A stretch of 22,969 nt of DNA from the NCBI GenBank assembly GCA_010015655.1, contig ML976832.1, forward strand, positions 6,956-29,924, written 5' to 3'. The translations under genes and the position numbers were made by a program. Of this stretch, positions 7,719 through 16,564 are shown piece after piece (positions within the stretch are counted from its first letter, which is position 1; every line of letters starts with the position of its first letter). The notes below the pieces were generated by a model. The model was not told the DNA's origin. It did not search any database and saw nothing but the letters and a program-made list of their open reading frames with translations. The DNA comes from Bimuria novae-zelandiae CBS 107.79. Its lineage: Eukaryota > Ascomycota > Dothideomycetes > Pleosporales > Didymosphaeriaceae.

Positions 7719-9329
7719 ATGCTAGCTAAAAGTCGTAAACGTAAGAGTACTTAGGTGTTTAAGGGGGGCAAGAATCCACCCTAAGTAACGCAAGTAGCTA
7801 AAAAGTCGCGTATAATAAAGTTACTTTATAAAAAAACTTTTAAAAAAGTAAAGGCTAGGGCACCTTTACAAGAGATAGTAAATAAAGCTAATTATATAAC
7901 TACTACTAAGGTAGCTAAAGTAGAGTAACTTAAGGATAAGGACGTTAAGGAGTAAAAGATATACCTAAAGAATAGCCTATTATTAGCCTAGCTAGGTCCT
8001 TTTATATAATAATTAGATAAGGAGCTTGCTAAGGTAATTAATAAGACTTATATAAGATGTCGCTATAGAGCGTACTATAATAATAAGATAGTTAACAGCG
8101 TAGAGGATAGTAATTATAAGCAACTAATTAGTAGTCTAATAGCAGGCGAGGTTTAGAGATAGGCTAACAGTATTATTATAGAGATAAGCACCTAGGAGAA
8201 AGTCTCTATTAAAAGCCTTACTATTATTACATATTTAAGTTAAACTTTAGTAAAGGATTATATAGCAAACGCTCTTAAACGCGGGGAGAGTTACCTATAT
8301 TTTACTAACGTAAAAACTAGCGTAGAAGAGTTACTATAATTAGCGCCCCTAGGGGCCACTGCGTGCATAGATTTTAACTTAGTACTACTACTAGAGTTAC
8401 CTTAGGTGCCTGCTTTAAGTCAGTCACGCGTAGGTGGCCCACAAGGCTCTTAGGTATAACTTACCGCTACTAATCGCCAACTCGCTAAGCTGCCAAACGT
8501 CATGGCGATTAACTAGATAGGCAATAGGCTAGCTATCTAAATACGGGACGCGTAGAGGTGCCAGGACACTATATGCTTGAACTACGCCCATGTGTGCTAC
8601 TTTTAGCGTACTAAATCGTTGCTGGTGCAATTCTCCGATCATATGCCCGTCGAGGGTAATATAGTCGCCATATAGGCCCGCGAGGTGTCGCTGCAAAGGT
8701 GTATAGTTGCAGAGCCGTTAGATAATGTTTGGTTAATAATAGCGAGATCTCGTGGGCAGGCTGGGCGACGGCGGAGGAGGAGTAACTCTAATAGCAAGCC
8801 TATAATAAAAGATATGCTTAAATTACTAATCGCGTCTATGGCAAGTTAATTAGCATAAAGTTAGCTATTTTAAAGATCGCTTGCCTGGCAGCGAGAACCT
8901 AATCGCCTACTAAATAACCTACTAGTTTCGACGTAGGATCTATTAACTTATAGTAACGTGGAAGAGCTCTACTATATAACACTACTTTTCCTATAGTGGT
9001 GGCTTAATAAGGGTCCACACAAAGATCGCAAAGATGTAAGAAAAGTCTTTACTATAGTTAAGGATAATAGAATTAACATTAACATGCTTATAGATCCCTC
9101 GGAGGCTGGCATGCCGTATACCTTATAGCAAGAGGTGTAGGAGCTACTACTGCCTCTACTACTTAAACTTTAAGTATATGCCGTCCGATGGTAGCGTGGA
9201 TTTAAAGGACTAACTCTAGAGCAAAAAGCTTAGTGCCTGGAGAATATAAAGAAGGAGAAAGAACGTGTAGAGCGAGAAAAGCAAGAGGAGCGAGAGGAGG
9301 ACGAGGACAAGGAGAGCTTATTTATATAA
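7719..9329 (+). pseudogene. Unidentified 536-codon ORF carried by element 3, broken
   Basis: An ATG at 7719 (MLAKSRKRKST) opens one frame to TAA at 9327-9329, interrupted only by TAG/TAA. The N-terminus is Lys-rich and could be a nuclear localisation or DNA-binding region. The middle (about 8500-8760) is less mutated and shows TICLNYAHVCYF, SLLVQFSDHMPVEGN and an Arg-rich run GRRRRRSNSNS. The end is KGLTLEQKA, CLENIKKEKERVEREKQEE and an acidic tail EEDEDKESLFI, probably a charged coiled coil. I recognise no family. It lies inside the inverted repeats of a Tc1/mariner element and converges on the transposase, so it may be an accessory transposon protein or a captured host gene. A separate nested element with unseen ends is the alternative. 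Confidence 0.6.
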
Positions 9330-9693
9330 CAAATATAAGAAGTTGCTAAAGCTTTTAGCTAGGTTACTAACGTTAATTTTATAGTTACTTATACTTTACG
9401 CTCTAGTTATATTATTAATTACTTTTAGATAGGGCGCGTCGTAAGTACTTTTATTAAAAAATTTACGTTCTTTATTTTACTAATTTTAGCCTATAAAAAG
9501 TAATTTTAAGGAATTTACTACCTAAATATACGTACATTATATTAACTTATTAACAGAATTATGTAAAACTACGACGTAAGTAAATTAACGCTAGTAAATA
9601 ATAAGTCCACACGGGCTACTATTATTAGGCTTAATAATATTTACACTTAATAATAACGTGTTAATTACTTAAGTCCTTTATCTCTTATACACC
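9330..9693. other. Spacer between the two convergent ORFs of element 3
   Basis: AT-rich, CpA-depleted sequence with no supported gene. It is where the 3' ends of the two element 3 transcripts would meet. No inverted repeats or TA-flanked ends of a nested element were found. Confidence 0.4.
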
Positions 9694-10716
9694 TCACACC
9701 TGCCAGCCTAAGTAGCTAAAGTACTTTCTCGCCCGCTCGTCGTTATAGCAACCCTCCTGTACACCCAGCTCTAAGAAATACGAGAAATCCTGAAAGATAG
9801 GCGCTTTCTAGAAGTTCTTTTTTATCCATGACTTTAACGCTTTAAAGCTCTGCTCAATCGGATTCATATTAGGTGAGTACGACGGTAGGTACTCGAGTAC
9901 TACCCCAGCGTCTATACAGAGTTGTTAAATTTTAGCTAATTAATAAATAGATATATTATCTATTATAATTACTAAGCGTAGCCCCGGGTACGGCGTATAA
10001 TACGATAGCACTTTACTAGCAAGAAACTCCTTTATTAACTCTACTATAATTGCTCCTTAATAGATAAAATAATTAAGATACCTATTAACCTCTATAGCTA
10101 GTAATAAACTCTACCTCTACAACCTCTGCGCTAAGTACGATACCTAAACTAGCGTGTTTACCTCTAACTAGGTATATTTTTAATTGCCTGTACGCTTGTT
10201 GCAAGCACTCTTATTAATTACTATTACTATCTCCGCCTTATACGCTAGCTAGTAGCGAGCTCTAAACGCTTAACGGAGGACTGCGTTACGCTTAGCTGCC
10301 ACTTTAGTTACCACTTTTTAACTCCACCTCATGCTGGCAAGAGTCTCCCATATAGTCGTTTATAAGGCTTTTACGTTGTACTTGTTATACAAAAAACTCT
10401 GCATCTTATCTAGGTAAGTATTTAGCTAGCCTAGCAGTAACTCTTTAAGCTTCTCGCGATAGTACTATAATAATAATGGCGGCCTACCTTGCCGTACGTA
10501 GCTTGGCGGGTAAGGTTGCCCCTAGTACTTTAAACTAAGTTAAATCCTCCTAATTATTATCCTAGCCACCTTTATATTTCTCTAGATTTAGGTGTTACTA
10601 ATATTATTATTTAATTAATTAATTACGGCCTGCAACACTGTTAGCGGTAACCTAGCTTTACTATAAGTCCTTATTAAGGACTTTTAGATTTTTATAATAT
10701 ATTAAAACGTTAATAT
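9694..10716 (-). pseudogene. Element 3 transposase (Tc1/mariner, DDE_3, DD34E), broken
   Basis: A 341-codon frame ends at TGA 9696-9694. No ATG remains, and the ATA at 10716 is the likely former start (ATG to ATA by RIP). The order fits fungal Tc1/mariner (IS630) transposases: an N-terminal helix-turn-helix region ending near RQGRPPLL, then EIVIVINKSACNKR, VIIDNISIY, and LEYLPSYSPNMNPIEQSFKA followed by LKSWIKKNF. The first catalytic position is Asn (codon 168, probably Asp before RIP). The second is D253 and the third E288, giving the 34-residue gap of DD34E. The C-terminus FSYFLELGVQEGCYNDERAR is typical of this fungal group. Stops are TAG/TAA at Gln or Trp sites. Confidence 0.9.
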
Positions 10717-10778
10717 TTAGCTAATAAATCCGTGTTTTAAATAACGCGCGGGAATTGATTACTAATACGCGGGGCAGG

Positions 10779-10806
10779 TTACATGTGTAGCGGGATTTTA
10801 CGAAAC
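10779..10806 (-). repeat. Element 3 right terminal inverted repeat (core)
   Basis: Exact reverse complement of 7561-7588 (28 of 28). Confidence 0.88.
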
Positions 10807-10813
10807 GACAATA

Positions 10814-12940
10814 CCCTATCGAGACAGTCAGTGCGCCGCGACACTAACGCGCCACCCCAACACTAGCACCGCAGCCAGCAACATGAGGCTATAGAGTTTT
10901 ATACAAAAGCTTTTATCGCGAAATTTTCTAGAGTTAAGATTTTATAGAGCTATAGAAGATTGCTAGCTAGTTAAATTATAGATATCTACTTAGTATTCTA
11001 ATTATTTGGCTACTGCGCGATGCTAGCGCTAATAGCGTAGATATTACTACATTAACGCGTATAGATGCCGGCGTAGTCTTCTTTCTCTTTGTAATTATAT
11101 AAGTAGCTTTTAAAGCATTCTAGCTTCCCTTTTTAGCAATTTTAAGACGTTTTTAAAGTTATTGTTAAGCCTTACGAGCCTGTTAATAGAGGCGTTACTT
11201 AGTAGCCTAATTAGCTTTCTTTTTAGCGCGCGTATTTCTAGCTACCGCACGCGTAACACGCTTCTCCTATAGTAGACAAGCTTTAAGCTGCCTATTTACT
11301 ATCTAGATCTCTCTCTGCTCACTTTTCTAGAGTTGTAGTTATTACTTTTTAGCCTTTTATTGGCTGAGAGAATCGCGCGCCCTCTATACGCGGGTAGGTA
11401 ATTAGAAAACAGATCCTCCATGCTACTTATCTAGCTACTTAAAAGTTAAAGTCCTGCCCTTTATTTAACGCCGTTTCTGGTTTGTGAGGGCTTCTTATAG
11501 CCCCTAATTCTCATGCTCTAGGAGCTACTTCTATATAGAGATTAAGTGTATAGTGTAACTTAGCTTCTTGGCCTTATTACCTTTCCCTGTATCAATAACA
11601 ACCTTTAAAAGCTAATTAATTTTGCGCCAATCGAACGCGCTAAGTACTAAAGTAGAGCTTTTACGCGATCTTTATTCTAGAGACTTATTGCTATTAAATT
11701 AACTAAGGATTAGTATAGGATCTAGCGGCGAGATACCTATACACTTAAAAGCTTTAGTAATTAATTACGGCGTAACTAACGTTGTCTAGGCCCTCTAAAA
11801 TAGTGTAAAGAAGTCTTTTTTAGCGATTATTAATAGCCCCTAACTTCTATACAGGTATGCGGAGAGCTCGTCGGAGTAGGCAATAGAAAGAGACTTAAAT
11901 ACATAAACGTCTAGAGGCTGCAGCGTATAAGTGGCGTAAGGGGGAAATATCGCAAGGAGGATCTTTTTCTAATTATAGTAGTTAATAAAATCTATAGTAA
12001 CGTAAGATCTATGCCTATTAAGGACTAGGAGTTGCTACTATTGTTAAGCCTTCTCCTTAGTACAGCGATTAAACACCTGTTTTAGCTATTAAAGCCCTAT
12101 CTCGTTGTTTGACTATCTAGAGGTTGATAAGGTAATAAAGACTCTATAAGAATTAACGTTGATTTCCTTAACCTAGCTTAATTGTAGAGTCTCAGCGTTA
12201 GATCGATAAATTAGTAATGGATTAACAATAGATCTATTGGCGCATATACATGCGATGAGCGAGATCCACTCACAATTGTTATCCTGGATAGATTGCCTCA
12301 CTTAGCGACTCTCATATATAGGCCTGTCGAAGATCCTTTTTGACCTGCCAGTGATGCCGAGTAGGAAGCCTTTTTCGTCCATATTATAGGTATGCTGAGG
12401 CTCTATGCCATACTTTATAATTTTCTTATGTAGAAGCTTAAAGTAGAGCCTATATCTTGCGCCTGAATTAGCGTTATAGTAATTATTATCTAGCCTAGTT
12501 GTCTATTGCGAGAATAGGGAGTTAGGGTACCGCTTAATAAAGTAATTAACCTATTACATAGAGACATCCTTTTTGGCGATAATTAATGCAAAGTTTTAGA
12601 TTATCTAACGCGTAGGGGGTAGACCTTTCTAAGTAAGACGCTGTATATACTATAAGAGCTTAGATTCTTATTATTAGTTAAGATTTTAGTAAGTCTATAG
12701 TAGCTATGTACGTGCCTACATGGCGCGTCTATACCGGCGCGTTAATGTTGACCGCATAACACCAAATTCTTCTGTAATTTTTCTATATAAGAAAGTTTCT
12801 CCAGGTTCTCGTGAGTTAATAGCGATGATTGCAGCCTCAATCGGATCCATATTAGTAGAGATGCGGCGCGTTAAAGTTAAGGTGCTATATCTGTTAGGGT
12901 GGCGCGTTAGTGTCGCGGCGCACTAACTATCTCGGCAGGA
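10814..12940 (-). mobile_element. Element 4: Fot1/pogo DNA transposon, RIP-degraded
   Basis: A 2127-bp element with inverted ends of about 49 bp (10814-10862 and 12892-12940, about 43 matching, differences mostly transitions) flanked by TA at 10812-10813 and 12941-12942. The left TA is shared with element 3, so one of the two inserted right at the edge of the other. It encodes a minus-strand transposase close in layout to that of element 2, though the inverted repeats differ in sequence. Confidence 0.88.
10976..12850 (-). pseudogene. Element 4 transposase (CENP-B/HTH and DDE_1), broken
   Basis: The frame opens at ATG 12850 with MDPIEAAIIAINSREPGETF, then YRKITEEFGVMRSTLTRRYR, the N-terminal helix-turn-helix of Fot1/pogo transposases. 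It runs about 625 codons to a TAA at 10978-10976. That codon may itself be a mutated CAA, so the true end is uncertain. The first catalytic residue is D158 in NMDEKGF. The second position is Asn (codon 278, LVLNRHRSY, where LVDGHGSH is usual). The third is D314 in TLQPLD. These numbers are identical to those of element 2. The C-terminal third is rich in Lys, Arg and Ala. The TAG/TAA stops fall at Gln and Trp codons. Confidence 0.88.
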
Positions 12941-12942
12941 TA

Positions 12943-13152
12943 GCGGGTACTAAGCAAATTAGGCAAGAACGCGACGGTGCAAGCGTAATTTAGGGAGCTA
13001 AAGGGCAGGCAACGTGAAGAAATAGCAAGATAAAATTATTCTTAAGCAGGTTTTATTAATTACTACATGTAGGAAAGTTATAGTCCTGTAAAGTCAAAGT
13101 ACCCCTCTCGTTTTTCGGCACGGGTGGTTTTTCGCTACGGGTGGAGGGACGT
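12943..13152 (+). mobile_element. Orphan right end of another pogo/Fot1-like element
   Basis: Two tandem 17-bp units (13111-13127 and 13128-13144, two differences) are followed by AGGGACGT ending at 13152 and then TA. This is the same end layout as at 1-146 and 15135-15177 (repeat units, short tail, CACGT- or GACGT-type terminus, TA). The plus-strand sequence 12960-13075 reads as a basic Gln/Arg-rich tail with TAG/TAA stops (FRELKGRQREEIAR), as expected for a transposase C-terminus. No matching left end was found in the window, so the element was truncated, possibly by the arrival of element 4. Confidence 0.5.
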
Positions 13153-13330
13153 TAGTATTATTTACTAGTATTTTTCTAAGCCCCCCACGTTATTATTATT
13201 ATAGCAAAGGAATATTTTAAAAAATTAATTAATAACTCTTTTTAGTATAGCCCCTTACTTAACGCGCCTTACTAAATTTACTTTATACTTTACTACTATA
13301 CTATTTTTAAATTAAATAACTCTATAACTA

Positions 13331-13373
13331 ACGTGGTTCACCACCGAGCGGGCCAACCCCACCGAGCGGGCCA
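13331..13373 (+). repeat. Element 5 left terminal inverted repeat
   Basis: Starts ACGTGGTTCACC and carries two units with an 18-bp period (ACCGAGCGGG at 13343 and 13361). It is identical in reverse to 15135-15177. Confidence 0.92.
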
Positions 13374-13455
13374 CTTTTTAAAAGTTAGTCTATTGCGAAG
13401 CGCCTCCTATAACACCACTATAATTTACTATAATTCGCAGAATATAGAAATACTA

Positions 13456-15096
13456 TTAAGACTTATTACTATTAGATGTATCTACAATTTCTACTGCGCA
13501 GGTGCGAGCATTGTGACCAGCTTTACCGCAACGTCTATAGCGCCTCTGCCCACGTACCCTCTTTATAGACTCTTTACCCTCCTTTTACCCACTACTATCC
13601 TTTTTAGCTATTAAATTAACTACCTCTCCTACTATAAGTGTCTTAGCTACCTAAATATACTTTCTCTTTTAACTTTTTACCTCTATTGCTATTTTTACTA
13701 CTTTGTAAAGCCCTACTATTTTCTATTGTATTAATACTGTTTCGTGCCCTATTAATGCAACACCTTTATTAAGCTACTTAATAGCTCTAAGAAGCGGAGA
13801 AACTAGTAAATCTCTATACTTCTATATACGCTTATAAACTAGTGTTAACTAAGCCTCTATCTCGCGGAGGTTACTTAGTGTTTTTAATTCCTATAGGGTG
13901 TCCTCTGCGTTAGGTAGAGTTAGCGTATAAAGAACTACATTAAGTCTTAATAACACTACCTTTAGGTCGTGTAGGACTAATCTAGCGCCTCTAAAGCCTG
14001 CGTAGATATTCGCCTTTATTATTACTTTCTTAAAAGCTACTTTAAAGGCTAGTAGAAAGATCTCCTTCTTAATTTGCTTAGTGCCGTACCGTGCTAAGCT
14101 ACTAATCTTATTACTATACGCCCGCTTTAAAGGCGAAAAACAACCTATATTAAGTGGCTATAAGAGGTGTGATAAGTGTAGAGGCATATAGAGAATAATA
14201 ATCTTCTATTTCTTATAGTATTTATAGAATTCGTGTGAGTAGTGGCTCTTGTAACTATTTATAATTAGCAGCTAGTGTGCACCTAAACTACACGCCTTAG
14301 TATAGGTATTAAAGTGCCTTAGCTAGGCAAGACTAAGCTTATTTAACGTCTAGCTATTAAGACTAACTTTAATAACCTAGTCTTAGGGTAGATTGTGGAA
14401 CTAGGACGTGATTAGAACCTTACTAGGGAAGATAAGAAAAGGTAGTAGAGCCTAGCCTTTAGCGCTAACACCTTAGATATTAGTAACCTACTTATAGTTA
14501 TTAGGTTAAATCTTCTTTAGGTTGCTTCGCTTCTCAGAGCCTGTAAAGACTATCTAACCCTGTATTACCCCTATTATAAAGCCTATCTCGTCGAAGTTAT
14601 ACGTGTCGTTATCAGCGATACCGTACTTAGCCTTAGTATTAGTAACTAGCTCGAACTAGGGCGTTATAATACGTAGATCTTTATTTAGGGCTTGCTAATA
14701 ATTATATAGATAGCTCTTTTAAAGCTTAATTTCTAGCGTACGCGTCTTAAGCCTGTCTATCTAGTACTTACTAATAGGCTATCTACTACGCTTAGCAAGT
14801 AGATTATTAGCTATATCTTAGACTATATCCCTTATTACACCTATTCCTCGCTAGTTAAGCTTAAGTATACGTTAGACTAGAGCCTCCTCCTCTAGCTTAG
14901 TTAGCTTCTTTAAGTTAGGCTCGCGATCGCGTTAAGAGAGGGCTCCTTAGCGTTGTTATTATACTATTATTTAAGGCACGCTAAAAGCTATAATAACGCG
15001 TCTTTTACTCTTATTATAATTTTTAATTATAGCTTAGATAGCAAGCTATAGTGCGCTTTTAGTATAAGGTTATTGCGCGTTATGTTGTGATGGCAT
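13456..15096 (-). pseudogene. Element 5 transposase (Fot1/pogo type with C-terminal zinc knuckle), broken
   Basis: A 547-codon frame from ATG at 15096 (MPSQHNAQ) to TAA at 13458-13456, with many TAG/TAA stops. The first catalytic residue is D169 (NFDEIGFIIG). The second and third positions are Asn: N280 in LLIINSYKSH and N316 in the PLNIGCFSPLKRAYS block. The spacing is still the 35-residue pattern. Near the end RRCGKAGHNARTC (C523, H528, C533) is the zinc knuckle found at the C-terminus of many fungal pogo transposases. The position of its first Cys is Tyr520 (TAT), which a TGT to TAT RIP change would explain. Two lost Asp residues and the stops make it inactive. Confidence 0.9.
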
Positions 15097-15134
15097 TATA
15101 GTATAAGCTAGAGGTGGGCTGCATTTAGCAAAGT

Positions 15135-15177
15135 TGGCCCGCTCGGTGGGGTTGGCCCGCTCGGTGGTGAACCACGT
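15135..15177 (-). repeat. Element 5 right terminal inverted repeat
   Basis: Exact reverse complement of 13331-13373 (43 of 43), followed by TA at 15178-15179. Confidence 0.92.
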
Positions 15178-15386
15178 TATAGTCTTAATAAATATTTAGA
15201 AGAGTGCGTTTAATTCGTACGCTTATTCTTTATATTTTAGTGTATTAAAGGGAAAAAAATTTTCCTTAAGAATTAGCTAACCTGAAGTCTGGTATTAGTA
15301 TTTAAAGAAGGATTTAACAGGCGCTTAACACCCTTTATATACCACTTCTAAAATACAAGAAAAGAAAAAAAATAGAACACGATAGC

Positions 15387-16564
15387 TTAAGTAGCAGCTA
15401 CACCACACACCGGAGGCTTTAACTGATACTCGCCATCGCCCTCAACAACATCTGGTCCTGGGTCCGGAAACTCCACCTCATACGGATTGCCCAGAGAATG
15501 GCACGCCGCACCCGCAAAGTCAATGTCAAGGAGCATCTCAGGGCGACTATTCCACGCGACGGCCTCGGAGCGGCGAGCGGGAACATTCAGCTTCGCGGCG
15601 TTGTACAGGTCGCGCTTGTGCAGTTCGAGGGCCTTCCGTTCGACGATGTGCCGCTTGGTGGCAGGCGACTTGCATTCGTAGCAGCTGCATGCCGGCGACC
15701 AGGTTTGGTATGGGCACGAACAAGTGCAGCCTTCGAGGGTGTATTGCGCGGAGCCTGTGGGTTGAGGTTGGGTAGATGGAGGCTGCGCCTGGGTCGGCGG
15801 CTGTTGCGGGGTCTCAGAAGATGGGTCCTCGTCTGCTTGAGGAGGAGGCGTAGACGGCGTCGGGGAAGGCTGCTTGGGGACGGAAGAAGAAGTTGGAGAA
15901 GGCGGGGGAGCAGCGCTGCTAGGAGAAGGCTGTTCATCGGGGGTTTGAAGGTCCTCTGAATTAGCAATCGAAACGACCGCGCAGTTCATATTAAACTCCT
16001 TCTCTCGATTCCTATGTGGTTGTCAGCTTTTTGTACATGAAGGGTTAACTTTATGGGATATACTTACAGCCATGTCCAGGCGAAAACGTTGCGCTCGCCG
16101 GCTGGGAGATCCGCCGGAACCGTGAAATCAAAGACTTGTGTAGAAGGATCAGTGGTACCTCCACGATGCGGGCAATTGCCATTCCAGGTCGCAGCGACCT
16201 TAAACGTCTTGCCTCCATCAGTGGAGAACCCAGCTTGGCAGGAACCTCCATAGTGCGTGCCGCCCTGGACCTCGGTGGTAGAAGAGCCAGACAGGGTGAA
16301 GTTGACCTTCTGCCCGGGGGCCCAAGTCACGACCGGTTTGCCCTCGTCGGTGCCTAGGAGATCGAGATGGCCCTTGCACGGTCCGGGGACCTCGCGACCA
16401 CAGCACCCGTAATTGTAGTTCAGATAAGGATCTGCTTCGCCTTGCGTGTGGGGGTTGTTTGCGGCCTTCAGAGTGGGCGGCCACTCGAGGTGCATGTGCG
16501 AGGCGCCGAAATGGACGAAGAAAGCCAGTGCCAGCACCAGCGTGAAAAGGGATGTGTTGTACAT
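15387..16564 (-). CDS. Secreted AA11-like lytic polysaccharide monooxygenase, 2 exons
   Basis: Exons 16564-16068 and 16011-15387 (minus) join across a 56-bp GTAAGT...CACATAG intron to give 373 residues. Residues 1-22 are a signal peptide ending GAS, which leaves His23 as the mature N-terminus, the first ligand of the copper histidine brace. H104 in HYGGSCQ is the likely second. The motif FAWTWLNREKEFNMNCA (161-177) closes the catalytic domain as in AA11 enzymes, which cut chitin oxidatively. Where AA11 usually has the axial Tyr before MNC, this protein has Asn173. Residues about 185-255 are a Pro/Ser/Thr/Gln-rich linker, followed by a Cys cluster (261-279) and a tail with EFPDPGPDV. Substrate is inferred from the family. 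The first exon alone ends in frame, so the intron is needed for the tail. Confidence 0.85.

Larger units (their letters stand above)
7555..10811. mobile_element. Element 3: Tc1/mariner-like transposon with two convergent ORFs
   Basis: Ends are defined by a 28-bp perfect inverted repeat (7561-7588 and 10779-10806, GTTTCGTAAAATCCCGCTAC...) that continues imperfectly inward. TA lies 6 bases outside on the left (7553-7554) and 5 bases outside on the right (10812-10813), so the exact outer ends are uncertain by a base or so. Inside are a DD34E transposase frame on the minus strand (9694-10716) and an unrecognised 536-codon frame on the plus strand (7719-9329), tail to tail. At about 3.26 kb it is roughly twice the usual Tc1/mariner size. 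The right TA is also the left TA of element 4. Confidence 0.7.
13331..15177 (-). mobile_element. Element 5: Fot1/pogo DNA transposon, RIP-degraded
   Basis: An 1847-bp element with perfect 43-bp inverted ends (13331-13373 and 15135-15177) and TA on both sides (13329-13330 and 15178-15179). Each end contains two copies of CACCGAGCGGGCCA at an 18-bp period. One transposase frame lies on the minus strand. The ends keep their CpA sites, while the interior is almost free of CpA. It forms the last part of the transposon block; the gene island begins about 210 bases to its right. Confidence 0.93.

Noticed and set aside
12720..12926. Plus-strand open frame of 68 codons
   Set aside because: Antisense to the start of the element 4 transposase and its terminal repeat.
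149..15177. A non-standard genetic code with TAG/TAA read as Gln
   Set aside because: The left-hand frames would be open under such a code, but LEU2 and the cupin end with TAG, and the LPMO ends with TAA, at normal family lengths. Catalytic Asp to Asn changes and CpA depletion point to RIP instead.
15498..15959. Plus-strand Arg-rich open frame of 153 codons
   Set aside because: Antisense shadow of the Pro-rich linker of the LPMO; the Arg run is the complement of Ser/Pro codons.
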